DNA of 55,687 nucleotides from a virus: IMG/VR virus record IMGVR_UViG_3300042890_004616, positions 1 to 55,687 of that record; one strand, 5' to 3'. Shown piece by piece: positions 23,890 to 32,835 of this stretch (position 1 is its first letter; each line of letters starts with the position of its first letter). The notes under the pieces were generated by a model. It saw only the letters and a program-made list of their open reading frames with translations, ran no database searches and was not told where the DNA came from. The position numbers and the translations under genes were made by a program.

Positions 23890-25950
23890 ATGGCAGATAA
23901 TAAAAATCTAACAATTTTTCAAAAACTAGGGCAAGTATTAAACCCTAATAATGTTAAACAAACACAAAGACAAGCACAACCTACACAACGTTTCAATATT
24001 GGTAGTGGTGATTTACTTAAAACAGATAATAAATCTGAATACGATGTTGCTAAATTACAAGCACAACAAAATAAGTACTTAGGACAAGTATGGAAAAAAG
24101 TTGAGAGTGGTTTGTTCCAACAATCAATCAATTATGAAACAACACGTATTGGTTCGTATTCTGATTTTGAAGCTATGGAGTTTTACCCAACTATTGCAGC
24201 TGCATTAGACATTATGATGGAGGAATCAACCACACTTAATGACCAAGGTAGAATGATGAATATTTACTCAGATAGTAAACGTGTAAAAGGTATATTAGAA
24301 GATTTGTTTTTCAATAGACTTGATGTGCATACATCTTTACCGATGTGGACTAGAAATACATGTAAATACGGAGATAATTTTGTTTACCTAAACATTGATG
24401 AAAGACATGGTATTGTTGGTGGTAAACAGATGCCTAATTATGAAATGGAACGTAGAGAAACTGGATTGTTTGATATGATATCTGGTAGAGAAACTGTAAA
24501 TACTGAAGAAAAACAATCTTCAACAGATAAGGTTAAATTCTTTTGGAGAGGTCGTGATGTTGAATTTAATTCATGGCAAATTGCTCACTTTAGACTTACT
24601 GGTGATGATAGACGTTTACCTTATGGTACATCTGTATTAGAGAAGTCTAGACGTATTTGGAAACAATTAATATTATCAGAAGATTCGATGCTTGTTTATC
24701 GTGTTACAAGAGCACCAGAAAGACGTGTTTATAAAATATATGTGGGTAACATTGATGATGCTGATGTTGAACAATACGTGAATACGATTGCTGATAGATT
24801 CAAACGTATGCCTATTACTGACCCACAAACTGGTCAAATGGATTTACGTTATAATCAATTATCAAACGACCAAGATTATTTTATCCCAGTACGTTCTGAG
24901 AATGCACCAAACCCAATTGAGACCTTACCTGGTGCTCAAAACTTGGACCAAATTGCTGATATTGAGTATTTACAAAGAAATTTATTTACTTCACTTAGAG
25001 TTCCTAAACCATTCTTAGGTTTTGAAGAAGCGACTGGTGATGGTAAAAACTTAGCATTACAAGATATTCGTTTTTCTAGAACAATAAATAGAATTCAACA
25101 ATCAATGTTGCAAGAACTTAATAAGATTGCGATTATACATTTATACATCTTAGGATTTGAAGAAGATTTAGATAATTTTACACTTACATTAAATAATCCA
25201 TCAACACAAGCTGAAATGCTTAAGGTTGAGCACACACAACTTAAAATCACTCTTTTCAAAGATGCAGTATCTGATGCTGGTAATGGTTTCGCAGCAATGT
25301 CTATGACTAGAGCACATAGAGAGATTCTTGGTTGGTCTGATGATGAAATTAAACAAGATTTACTTGAACAAAGAATGGAGAAAGCAGCAGCTGCTGAATT
25401 AGCTAACACTGGTGCTGTTATTAAACATACTGGTACGTTTGATGTAGTTGATAGAATATATGGTGATTACAAAAAAGCACTAGAAAATGGTGCTGGAGCT
25501 GAAGGAGCTGAAGGTGATGGTGCTGAAGGTGGTGCTGGAGGTGGAGGTGGTCTAGGTGGTTCATTCGGAGGTGGTGGAGTATCTGGTGAGGATTTAGATT
25601 TCGGTGGTGAAGAAGGTGGTGCTGAAGGTGAAGAAGGTGCTGCTACTGAAGGTGGTGAAACCGCTGAGGCTGGTGCTGAAGCTGGAGCTGCTGAAGAATT
25701 TGCTGGTGAAACTGTTGCTGAATCAATTAGAAAGACTGAAAAGTTATTAACTGAAAGAAAAGAAAAAATTCAAAAACAACTTGATGAAAGAAGTAATAAG
25801 TATAAAGGTAGGTTTGTAACTTTATTAGAATCAATTAAACCAGAGGAAAAACCTAGAGAAGAAAAAGTTAAAATTTACGATAAAAATATAAAAGTGAATG
25901 AAAGTATAAATAGTATGATTAAAGATATTAATAAAATGTTGGATGAATAA
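23890..25950 (+). CDS. Portal protein, T4 gp20 type
   Basis: 686 residues. The core (about 55-510) shows T4-type portal sequence: NYETTRIGSYSDFEAMEFYP, AAALDIMMEESTT, LPMWTRNTCKYGDNFVYLNI, AHFRLTGDDRRLPYGTSVLE, and the APERRVYKIYVGN helix-strand region. It forms the dodecameric head vertex through which DNA enters. The C-terminal part differs from T4: a long Gly/Ala/Glu-rich low-complexity linker (about 535-615), then a basic-acidic helical tail with SIRKTEKLLTERKEK and SINSMIKDINKMLDE. LLTE inside that tail could be a protease site (inference). Confidence 0.92.
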   Translation: MADNKNLTIFQKLGQVLNPNNVKQTQRQAQPTQRFNIGSGDLLKTDNKSEYDVAKLQAQQNKYLGQVWKKVESGLFQQSINYETTRIGSYSDFEAMEFYPTIAAALDIMMEESTTLNDQGRMMNIYSDSKRVKGILEDLFFNRLDVHTSLPMWTRNTCKYGDNFVYLNIDERHGIVGGKQMPNYEMERRETGLFDMISGRETVNTEEKQSSTDKVKFFWRGRDVEFNSWQIAHFRLTGDDRRLPYGTSVLEKSRRIWKQLILSEDSMLVYRVTRAPERRVYKIYVGNIDDADVEQYVNTIADRFKRMPITDPQTGQMDLRYNQLSNDQDYFIPVRSENAPNPIETLPGAQNLDQIADIEYLQRNLFTSLRVPKPFLGFEEATGDGKNLALQDIRFSRTINRIQQSMLQELNKIAIIHLYILGFEEDLDNFTLTLNNPSTQAEMLKVEHTQLKITLFKDAVSDAGNGFAAMSMTRAHREILGWSDDEIKQDLLEQRMEKAAAAELANTGAVIKHTGTFDVVDRIYGDYKKALENGAGAEGAEGDGAEGGAGGGGGLGGSFGGGGVSGEDLDFGGEEGGAEGEEGAATEGGETAEAGAEAGAAEEFAGETVAESIRKTEKLLTERKEKIQKQLDERSNKYKGRFVTLLESIKPEEKPREEKVKIYDKNIKVNESINSMIKDINKMLDE

Positions 25951-25973
25951 TCACTTTTTGTATTAAATAAAGA

Positions 25974-25981
25974 TATTTATT
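25974..25981 (+). promoter_or_regulatory. Late-type box
   Basis: GATATTTATTAA, 14 bases before the ATG at 25996. Confidence 0.5.
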
Positions 25982-25995
25982 AATTAAAAGAAAGT

Positions 25996-26787
25996 ATGAA
26001 AAACTTCGGTAGAATAAAAAACGTGTTTAATGAATTGGTTTCTGAAGGTATTGCATCAAAAGATGCAACATCTTTGGGTTTATTCAAGAAATATGTTAAA
26101 CTAGTTAAAGAAAATGAATCATTAAAAACTCAGTTTTTAGTAATTTCGAATATAGAAACTAAAATAGAATCAAATAGAGAAAAAGCAACTGAATTTGTAA
26201 AAGAAAATATTGCATTGTTCTCTGGGGTTGATAAAGATAAATTAATCCAAATGAATAATAGTTTGGTTGAATTTATCACATTGTGTGATAAAGGTGAATT
26301 ACTTAAAGAGGACTTGGACTACGACCACAAATCTTTACATGAGAATATAGCTACGCTAATCTTCACTAAAAAAACAACAGAAACCATAGATACAATTATT
26401 GAAGCTACTAGCAATGTAGTTGATTATATCTTGGGTAACAAAGCTAAAGACATCGTTGAATCATATGATTTACCATCTAGTATGTTGTCAAGTATTATGG
26501 TTGACAAATACAATGAGAAATACGCTAGCTTAGATGAATCAGAAAAAAAGATTATCAAAGTTCTTATGGGTTCAACAGATGAAGAAAAGGGTGATGTTTA
26601 TAAATCATTAGTTAGAGAGTGTATTGACTTGATAAACGATAGATTGGTGGAATCAGATATAGAATCAAAAGACAAACTTTTACGAGTAAAAGATAAATTG
26701 TTAAATGATAATAAAACTATTGATGGTGATTTCAATAAAAATATATCTAAATTGATTGAATTGAGAGGTAATTTACAAGATAATTAA
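25996..26787 (+). CDS. Helical protein of the head module, unknown function
   Basis: 263 residues, almost entirely helical. The N-terminus MKNFGRIKNVFNELVSEG is basic and amphipathic with a Glu-Gly step, a weak match to the propeptide pattern (the -3 residue is Val). Between portal and protease genes T4 carries small head-core genes (67, 68); this gene has the same genomic position, but I see no sequence resemblance. Probably a prohead core or assembly protein (inference from position). Confidence 0.6.
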   Translation: MKNFGRIKNVFNELVSEGIASKDATSLGLFKKYVKLVKENESLKTQFLVISNIETKIESNREKATEFVKENIALFSGVDKDKLIQMNNSLVEFITLCDKGELLKEDLDYDHKSLHENIATLIFTKKTTETIDTIIEATSNVVDYILGNKAKDIVESYDLPSSMLSSIMVDKYNEKYASLDESEKKIIKVLMGSTDEEKGDVYKSLVRECIDLINDRLVESDIESKDKLLRVKDKLLNDNKTIDGDFNKNISKLIELRGNLQDN

Positions 26788-26805
26788 CAAATAAAACTAT
26801 CGATT

Positions 26806-27036
26806 ATGAAAAATGTTTCAGAAAACATACTTAAACTAAGAGAATTAAATCATAAATTAACCGCTGAATCATATAAAAGTGATGAATATGTTAAAATTGC
26901 TGATGAAATAAAAGAAATCATTGAATTGGGTAATTTAGAAATAAATGATTCTAAATCGGCTACTTCAAAAGTTAAGTGTTACGAGAGCATGTGCTCAAAA
27001 ATTATATTAATATTAAACCAAATTAAAATTATTTAA
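26806..27036 (+). CDS. Small helical protein
   Basis: 76 residues, helical and charged (NILKLRELNHKLTAESYKSD). Eighteen bases after the previous gene and 2 bases before the next; clearly one operon. Not recognised. Confidence 0.55.
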   Translation: MKNVSENILKLRELNHKLTAESYKSDEYVKIADEIKEIIELGNLEINDSKSATSKVKCYESMCSKIILILNQIKII

Positions 27037-27038
27037 TT

Positions 27039-27374
27039 ATGTCTGACGAAAAAAATACTTGGGGTGAATACAGTAACTTGGTTCTTAAAGAATTAGAACG
27101 CCTTAACGACAATTATGAAAAAATGAGAACCGATATGGATACTAAACTTAATGAGTTAAATCAGAAATTAAGTGAAGTTAAAAATGTTGAAGGAAAAGTA
27201 TCAACACATTCTACTTGGATTGATAGAGTGAATGATGTTTGGTCACCAACTCAAATGAAAGAAGCCAAGGATGAGATTTACAAACAAAAAAGTAGATGGA
27301 TTGCAGCTATTGCTGTTATATCATTTATCCAAATTGCTGTGGGTATTACAATAGCTATTTGGGGTAAACTTTAA
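27039..27374 (+). CDS. Coiled-coil protein with C-terminal membrane helix
   Basis: 111 residues. An N-terminal coiled coil (LKELERLNDNYEKMRTDMDT... LNQKLSEVKN, about 15-55) and a C-terminal transmembrane helix (WIAAIAVISFIQIAVGITIAIWG, about 88-110). This layout resembles XhlA-like membrane-associated lysis proteins. It also fits any tail-anchored assembly protein, for example one that attaches proheads to the membrane. No lysin or holin lies next to it, so I leave the function open. Confidence 0.6.
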   Translation: MSDEKNTWGEYSNLVLKELERLNDNYEKMRTDMDTKLNELNQKLSEVKNVEGKVSTHSTWIDRVNDVWSPTQMKEAKDEIYKQKSRWIAAIAVISFIQIAVGITIAIWGKL

Positions 27375-27429
27375 GGTACTTGACTAAACCAAATAAAATC
27401 ATTATACTTGTATTAAAAAACCAGGTATT

Positions 27430-27873
27430 ATGAAAACGGGAAAAGAAGTAAAGGTAACAACATTTAAAAACTATAACGTAGTTTATGGTAGCGTGAATAA
27501 TAAACATTCAAAGGCGGTATATATTAACATGTCTACATGGGCTGAACCCATTGATGAAGATATCGTAAGTTACAGTAGAGTAATTAGAGATATTAATAAA
27601 AAGATAAAACAGAATTTATTCAATCTATTTAATAGTGATGAAGATTGTGAATTCATTAAAGACAGAACAATTGTCGATTTAGATATTAGGGAGTCTGGGA
27701 TTAAATACGGTAAGAGAAGTTTCACCAATTGTGAAATAACATTATTCTTGAATAATGAGATACCAGTTAATTCAGAGATTATGCGACCAATGTTGGATAA
27801 TGTTGTGAATATGTTGGTTGATGATGTATTTGATGATAATAAAACATTTGATTTTTATAGAAAAAAGAAATAA
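27430..27873 (+). CDS. Protein of unknown function in the head module
   Basis: 147 residues. A beta-rich N-terminal third (NYNVVYGSVNNKHSKAVYINMSTWAEP) is followed by alternating helices and strands. The RTIVDLDIRESGIKYGKRSF region suggests a compact alpha/beta domain. Last gene before a strong terminator. Not recognised. Confidence 0.6.
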   Translation: MKTGKEVKVTTFKNYNVVYGSVNNKHSKAVYINMSTWAEPIDEDIVSYSRVIRDINKKIKQNLFNLFNSDEDCEFIKDRTIVDLDIRESGIKYGKRSFTNCEITLFLNNEIPVNSEIMRPMLDNVVNMLVDDVFDDNKTFDFYRKKK

Positions 27874-27891
27874 CTAACCACTATAATTAAA

Positions 27892-27922
27892 GGCCTCAAA
27901 CTTAACGTTTGGGGCTTTTTTG
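27892..27922 (+). terminator. Terminator before the protease gene
   Basis: GCCTCAAAC-TTAAC-GTTTGGGGC followed by T6. A 9-bp stem with two G-T pairs. Confidence 0.85.
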
Positions 27923-27933
27923 TTTTATAGATA

Positions 27934-27941
27934 TATTTATT
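27934..27941 (+). promoter_or_regulatory. Late-type box for the protease gene
   Basis: GATATATTTATTG, 18 bases before the ATG at 27960 and directly after the terminator. Confidence 0.5.
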
Positions 27942-27959
27942 GTTATATAAATAATAAAT

Positions 27960-28676
27960 ATGAATACAGATATAAAGATATTAAAAGCTGGTCAAACTGG
28001 TTTCGGTTATTTAATCGAACATGATGCTGGTTATATTAGCCCAGATGAGCCAAGAAACCAACTATTTATCAATGAAATGAAAAAATTAGATAATGGTAGC
28101 AAAATGGCAATTGTCGAACCACTCATAGTATATGTTGTACTTCAGAAGTATGGTATACTTAATCGTAATGGTAGAATATATCCAGAATCAATTCTTAAAG
28201 AACAAAACAAAATATATCAACAAGCAATTAGAGAGCGTAGTGCTGTTGGTGAATTAGACCACCCAGAGTCTAGTGTAATTGCTAGTGATAGAATTTCTCA
28301 CAACATTACTGAAACTTGGTGGGAAGGTCACACGCTTATGGGTAAGATGGAAATCATCATGAGTCCAGGATTTATAAATTTAGGTATCATTTCTTGTAAA
28401 GGTGATGATGTTGCTAATTTATTAAGAAATAGAATTAAGATTGGTGTATCATCTAGAGGTGTTGGTTCACTTAAAGAAAGTAGAAATGGTGAACAAATAG
28501 TTCAAGATGATTTCGAAATTATATGTTGGGATGTTGTTACAGCACCAAGTACGCCTGGTGCGTGGATTGCTAGAAGTGCTGAAGAATTAAGACCTTACGT
28601 TGAAAATACTGAGAAAAAATCACCAATTATCAAAGAAAATTTAAAAAATGGTTTAGATAGTTTTTTATTAGACTAA
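27960..28676 (+). CDS. Prohead core protease, T4 gp21 type
   Basis: 238 residues, close to T4 gp21 in length. Family motifs are NRNGRIYPESIL (68-79), AVGELDHPESS (95-105, catalytic-type His101), ISHNITETWWEG (112-123) and IGVSSRGVGSL (161-171, candidate catalytic Ser). gp21-family serine proteases cleave capsid, scaffold and internal proteins after Glu in (L/I)-x-E motifs during head maturation. Likely targets here are the capsid protein (LLSE, residue 60) and the LRE-tagged proteins described elsewhere. Own late box; the scaffold and capsid genes follow. Confidence 0.93.
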   Translation: MNTDIKILKAGQTGFGYLIEHDAGYISPDEPRNQLFINEMKKLDNGSKMAIVEPLIVYVVLQKYGILNRNGRIYPESILKEQNKIYQQAIRERSAVGELDHPESSVIASDRISHNITETWWEGHTLMGKMEIIMSPGFINLGIISCKGDDVANLLRNRIKIGVSSRGVGSLKESRNGEQIVQDDFEIICWDVVTAPSTPGAWIARSAEELRPYVENTEKKSPIIKENLKNGLDSFLLD

Positions 28677-28728
28677 TCATTTTTATCAATTTTTTTAACC
28701 TAAAAATGGTTTTTCTTAAAACAATACA

Positions 28729-28736
28729 TATTTATT
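28729..28736 (+). promoter_or_regulatory. Late-type box for the scaffold-capsid operon
   Basis: CATATTTATTAAC, with an unusually long leader of 57 bases to the ATG at 28794. The leader contains a small AGGT-GAAT-ACCT hairpin (28745-28756) followed by five T. Confidence 0.5.
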
Positions 28737-28793
28737 AACAAATGAGGTGAATACCTTTTTGATTTACATAAAATTAAAAAACAAAAAAAGAAA

Positions 28794-30068
28794 ATGGCAG
28801 AAAAAAAATCTATACTTGAAGAAGCATTGTTGGATATTAAAAATATTCAATCTGCTTTAAATGCCAACACAAAAGAAATACTTCGTAGCGTTGCTAAAGA
28901 AGAAATTGACAGTGTGGTGAAAGAATCGCTTATGAAAAATGAAGCTGATTATGAAGAAGAAGATTTGGATTCAACTGACGGTGCTGTTGATTTAGGTGGT
29001 GATGCTGATGCAGCAACTGCTGATATTGATACGGTAGAATTGGGTGATGAAGAATTAGGAGATGATTTAGAAGATATCGAAGGTTCTGAAGAAGAGGTAC
29101 CAGCAATGGATACAGATTTAGGAATGGACGCTGATGCGTTAGGTGGTGAAGACTTAGATATGACTGGAGCATCTGATGATGACGTTATCGCAATTTACAA
29201 AAAATTAAGTGGTGAAGACGAAATCGAAATCGTAGGTGACGAAATTCACTTAACAGTATCAGAACCAGGTGAGTACATTGTTAAAAAAGGTGCTTTAGGT
29301 TTAGGTGATTCAATTGAAGATGAAGAAGACCTTGATTTAGACTCTATGGGTGGTGAAGAAGGTGATGAAGAATCTGGAATGGATTACGAAATCGAAATGG
29401 GTGATGATGAAGAATCTGAAGAAGTTGAAGCTGGAGAATCTGATGAAGAGGAAGAAGCTGAACACGAAATGGGTGGTTCTGAAGAAGAAGAAGAAGAAGA
29501 GGAAGAAGGTGAACAATTAGAAGAAAAAATCAGTATTGGTACTGGAATGAGTGTAGGTACTCACCGTAACAAAACAGCTGGTGGTTCTATTGGTGCACAA
29601 GAAAACCCAAAATCAGTAAATGAATCTGCTTCTAAAAAACTTGTTTTAGAAACAACAAAAAAATATAACAACTTATTAACTGAAGCTAAAAAATTACAGA
29701 GTGAAAATCTAGAATTCAGAAAAGCTCTTAAAACTTTTAGAAACCAGTTAGTAGAAACTGTAGTATTCAATAGTAATCTTACTTACGTAACTAGATTATT
29801 CATGGAACATTCTACTACAAAATCTGAGAAACAAAACATCATTAAACGTTTTGATGAAGAAGTATCAAACCTTGTTGAGTCTAAAAAGCTTTACAAAATT
29901 ATTGCTAACGAATTGGATACAAGAAAACCAATTAGTGAATCAGTAGAAAACAAATTAATAAAAACTACAACTACTAGTACTTCTAAACAATTGAATGAAA
30001 GTACTGCGTATGTTGACCCATCTACTAAAAGAATCTTAGATTTAATTAATAGAGTGGAACACAAATAA
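28794..30068 (+). CDS. Prohead scaffold (core) protein, gp22-like by position and composition
   Basis: 424 residues. The N-terminal helix is basic-acidic (MAEKKSILEEALLDIKNIQS). A very acidic, probably disordered centre (about 40-245, runs of Asp/Glu/Gly) contains a short folded-looking island (DDVIAIYKKLSGEDEIEIVG... PGEYIVKKG, about 130-167). The C-terminal coiled-coil region (about 275-370, including NNLLTEAKKLQSE) is long and regular. The position between gp21-type protease and gp23-type capsid genes is that of T4 gene 22, the main scaffold. LLTE and similar sites could let the protease destroy the core at maturation. Sequence identity to gp22 is not evident, so the name rests on position and composition. 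Confidence 0.75.
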   Translation: MAEKKSILEEALLDIKNIQSALNANTKEILRSVAKEEIDSVVKESLMKNEADYEEEDLDSTDGAVDLGGDADAATADIDTVELGDEELGDDLEDIEGSEEEVPAMDTDLGMDADALGGEDLDMTGASDDDVIAIYKKLSGEDEIEIVGDEIHLTVSEPGEYIVKKGALGLGDSIEDEEDLDLDSMGGEEGDEESGMDYEIEMGDDEESEEVEAGESDEEEEAEHEMGGSEEEEEEEEEGEQLEEKISIGTGMSVGTHRNKTAGGSIGAQENPKSVNESASKKLVLETTKKYNNLLTEAKKLQSENLEFRKALKTFRNQLVETVVFNSNLTYVTRLFMEHSTTKSEKQNIIKRFDEEVSNLVESKKLYKIIANELDTRKPISESVENKLIKTTTTSTSKQLNESTAYVDPSTKRILDLINRVEHK

Positions 30069-30098
30069 TAATAAAAACAAAAATAAAACAAAAAAATT

Positions 30099-31985
30099 AT
30101 GTCACATTTATTAACATCTGGACAAGTTGGAAACATCGGATTAAACCACATGAAGGCTATCCGTTTAGAAACTCAGTCAAAATGGGACTCATTAGGATTC
30201 TTAGAAGGTCTTAGAGGTCACGTTAAAGAAAATATTGCTCAATTATATGAAAACCAAGCGTCTACATTATTAAGCGAGTCTACTACAGCTCAATCTTCTG
30301 GTTCATTCGAAACAGTTGTATTCCCTATCGTAAGACGTGTTTTCTCTAAATTATTAGCTAACGACATCGTGTCTGTACAAGCTATGAATATGCCAATTGG
30401 TAAATTGTTCTACTTCGTTCCTCAAACTTCATCTAGAGTTGACTCTAATGGTGTTGCTGGAAGCGATTACGCTACTGGAGCTGATGCTCACTACGGTACT
30501 ACTTATTCAGCACACACTGGATTGAATGGTCAACACAATGGTACAGCTACTGCTGCTGCATTGCCAGTTGCTGTTGTTGGTGCTAACTCTAAACCAATTA
30601 CTCAAATGCAAGCTAAAAACTTGTACGATGCATTCTACAATGATGGTTTATTTGATAACTCTAAAGGTACTTTAACTATCAAAACTGTAAATGCTAGTAC
30701 ATTAAACGCTTACACATTAGATTCTGCTGGTGTTATGAATGCTGCTCTTGGTTCTGCAAGTTTACCAACATCTACTGATGGTTCTGTTAGAAACATCATT
30801 ATCGGTGTATCTGGTTTCACTGGTGGTGCTGGTGCTGCTAATGGTAGAGAAGTATTGACTGGTCCAGATGGTAACAACATGGATACTGAGTCATTCTTAG
30901 CTTCATTACATGCTGTAACTACTAACGCTATCTTGGATAAAGATGGTAACCAAATCATCGCTGCTAACCAAGAAGTTCCTTTTAGATTAGTAACTCAACA
31001 ATATGGTAAAGGAATTGTTAACCAAGGTGGTTTAGCACTTACTGATGTTCATGGTGTTATTTATATTGAATTAGACTTACGTCACCCAGTTGGAACAACT
31101 GCTGGTGGTACATTAAACGCTGGTACTTCTACTTATGATGGGTATGTTGGTGCTTCTGCAACTACTGTATCTGCTTTCACTGTAACTGCTGATATCCAAT
31201 TCGCATGGGCTGAATACGCTTCATTAGAATTAGAAACTGAAATGGGAGAAGTATCTTTCAAATTAGACGAAGTTGTTGTTGCTGTTGAAGAAAGAAAATT
31301 AAGAGCTACATGGTCTCCAGAGTTAGCACAAGACGTTTCTGCATTCCACAACATCGATGCTGAAGCTGAATTAACTGCAATGTTATCTGAACAAGTTGCT
31401 GCTGAGATTGACCGTGAAATCCTTAGAGATTTACGTAAAGCTTCTGCTTGGCAATTACGTTGGGATTATAATGGATGGAGAAAAGCTTCAACTGCTGCAA
31501 GTCCATATACTCAAAAAGATTGGAATCAAACACTTATTACTCGTGTTAACCAAATCTCTGCTCAAATCCACAAATCTACGTTGAGAGGTGGTGCTAACTT
31601 TATCGTTGTTTCTTCTGAAATCTCTGCTATCTTTGATGATTTAGAATACTTCCACGTAAGTGATGCTAACCCAGAACAAGATTCTTATAACATGGGTATC
31701 GAAAGAATTGGTACTTTAAGTGGACGTTACCAAGTGTACCGTGACCCTTATGCACCAGCTTTCTCTATCATTATCGGACACAAAGGGAAATCATTATTGG
31801 ATACTGGTTATATCTACGCACCATACGTGCCTTTACAATTAACTCCAACAATGTACAATCCATTTAACTTTGCTCCAGTTAAAGGTATTATGACAAGATA
31901 TGCTAAAAAGGTTGTGAATAACCGTTTTTACGGGCATGTAAGAGTTGATGGTGTACCTACATTCAACGTTAACGAATTAAGATAA
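30099..31985 (+). CDS. Major capsid protein, T4 gp23 type
   Basis: 628 residues. T4 gp23 signatures occur in order: WDSLGFLEGLRGHVKENIAQ (29-48); a propeptide end LYENQASTLLSE (49-60), equivalent to the T4 FLTE cleavage site at residue 65; VFPIVRRVFSKLLANDIVSVQ and AMNMPIGKLFYF; KLRATWSPELAQDVSAFHNI followed by DAEAELTAMLSEQVAAEIDRE (about 403-443); RGGANFIVVSS; GRYQVYRDPYA and GYIYAPYVPLQLTP. About 100 residues longer than T4 gp23, mainly in the Gly/Ser/Thr-rich region about 115-330. HK97-fold shell subunit. Co-transcribed with the scaffold gene; strong terminator after it. Confidence 0.96.
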   Translation: MSHLLTSGQVGNIGLNHMKAIRLETQSKWDSLGFLEGLRGHVKENIAQLYENQASTLLSESTTAQSSGSFETVVFPIVRRVFSKLLANDIVSVQAMNMPIGKLFYFVPQTSSRVDSNGVAGSDYATGADAHYGTTYSAHTGLNGQHNGTATAAALPVAVVGANSKPITQMQAKNLYDAFYNDGLFDNSKGTLTIKTVNASTLNAYTLDSAGVMNAALGSASLPTSTDGSVRNIIIGVSGFTGGAGAANGREVLTGPDGNNMDTESFLASLHAVTTNAILDKDGNQIIAANQEVPFRLVTQQYGKGIVNQGGLALTDVHGVIYIELDLRHPVGTTAGGTLNAGTSTYDGYVGASATTVSAFTVTADIQFAWAEYASLELETEMGEVSFKLDEVVVAVEERKLRATWSPELAQDVSAFHNIDAEAELTAMLSEQVAAEIDREILRDLRKASAWQLRWDYNGWRKASTAASPYTQKDWNQTLITRVNQISAQIHKSTLRGGANFIVVSSEISAIFDDLEYFHVSDANPEQDSYNMGIERIGTLSGRYQVYRDPYAPAFSIIIGHKGKSLLDTGYIYAPYVPLQLTPTMYNPFNFAPVKGIMTRYAKKVVNNRFYGHVRVDGVPTFNVNELR

Positions 31986-32006
31986 TATCTTATAAATTAA
32001 TAACTT

Positions 32007-32036
32007 AAAAGGCTAGATTAACTTCTAGCCTTTTTT
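32007..32036 (+). terminator. Terminator after the capsid gene
   Basis: AAAAGGCTAGA-TTAACT-TCTAGCCTTTTTT, a strong stem followed by T6. Confidence 0.92.
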
Positions 32037-32084
32037 GTTGTTATAAACTTTTTAAATAAATAATAGATTTTATGGTCATATTGT

Positions 32085-32116
32085 GTTGACTTATTGAAAT
32101 ATTATTCGTACCTTTG
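32085..32116 (+). promoter_or_regulatory. Host-type promoter for the HNH gene
   Basis: GTTG at 32085-32088, 20-base spacer, TACCTTTG at 32109-32116 (TAnnTTTG), then ATG at 32132. A mobile gene in the late region that keeps its own host-type promoter. Confidence 0.6.
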
Positions 32117-32131
32117 TATAAAATAAATGAT

Positions 32132-32815
32132 ATGAGTAAGAAAATAGTATTTAACGAAGAAGACACAAAAGAGATAATTAGAATGTATGTAGAAGAAAAA
32201 ATGGGTACACCATCAATTGGTGAAGCATTCAAGGTACATAAAGCAGTTATCAACAGAACACTAAAAGAAAATGGTGTCGTTATGGACCAATCTGGTAGAA
32301 GAAACATTGGTGGTAAAGCAGCAGCTGATAAAAGATATGCAGCTAAGAATAAAGAAAAACTTGCGGATTATCATAAAGGTTGGTCTAGCAATAATCGAGT
32401 GCATTTACGTAAAACACATAAAAATTGGAGAGATTCAAATAAGGACCATATTGATAAATATAAACGAGATTATGAACGTAATCGAAGACGTATAGACCCA
32501 AAGTATCGTTTGGGTGCTAGAACAAGAACAGCACTATGGACATGTTTAAAAGAACGTGATGTAGCTAAATATCGTTCCACATTTGTGTTATTGGGTTATA
32601 GTATTGAAGAACTTATGTCTCATTTAGAATCATTGTTCACTGAAGGTATGACATGGGATAATTATGGTGAGTGGCATGTTGACCATAAGATACCAATGAC
32701 TAGTTTTAATTTCGAAACAACAGACGATAGAGAATTTAAACTATGTTGGTGTTTGGATAACCTTCAACCATTATGGGGTCCAGATAATTTGAGTAAAGGG
32801 ACTAAACTTTTATAA
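32132..32815 (+). CDS. HNH homing-type endonuclease
   Basis: 227 residues from ATG at 32132; a TTG six codons upstream lies inside the promoter. The N-terminus (about 8-50, EDTKEIIRMYVEEKMGTPSI...AVINRTLKENGV) is a helix-turn-helix DNA-binding domain. The middle is basic (RKTHKNWRDSNKDHIDKYKR). The C-terminal nuclease core carries LGYSIEELMSHLESLFTEGM, then YGEWHVDHKIPMTSF (His182, His185) and LDNLQPLWGPDNLSKG (Asn210, Asn219). It shares this core with the HNH gene at 40647. Inserted directly after the capsid gene with its own promoter, as free-standing homing endonucleases often are. Confidence 0.88.
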   Translation: MSKKIVFNEEDTKEIIRMYVEEKMGTPSIGEAFKVHKAVINRTLKENGVVMDQSGRRNIGGKAAADKRYAAKNKEKLADYHKGWSSNNRVHLRKTHKNWRDSNKDHIDKYKRDYERNRRRIDPKYRLGARTRTALWTCLKERDVAKYRSTFVLLGYSIEELMSHLESLFTEGMTWDNYGEWHVDHKIPMTSFNFETTDDREFKLCWCLDNLQPLWGPDNLSKGTKLL

Positions 32816-32824
32816 GTTATTAGA

Positions 32825-32832
32825 TATTTATA
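32825..32832 (+). promoter_or_regulatory. Late-type box three bases before an ATG
   Basis: TATTTATA-GGT-ATG. Same spacing as before 4437 and 33549. Confidence 0.5.
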
Positions 32833-32835
32833 GGT

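Noticed and set aside
27039-27374. Holin or XhlA-type lysis protein
   Set aside because: Coiled coil plus one membrane helix is suggestive only; no lysin gene is adjacent and the gene sits in the head module.
28930-29172. Minus-strand frame rich in Leu/His/Gln
   Set aside because: Antisense shadow of the acidic GAT/GAA codon runs in the scaffold gene.
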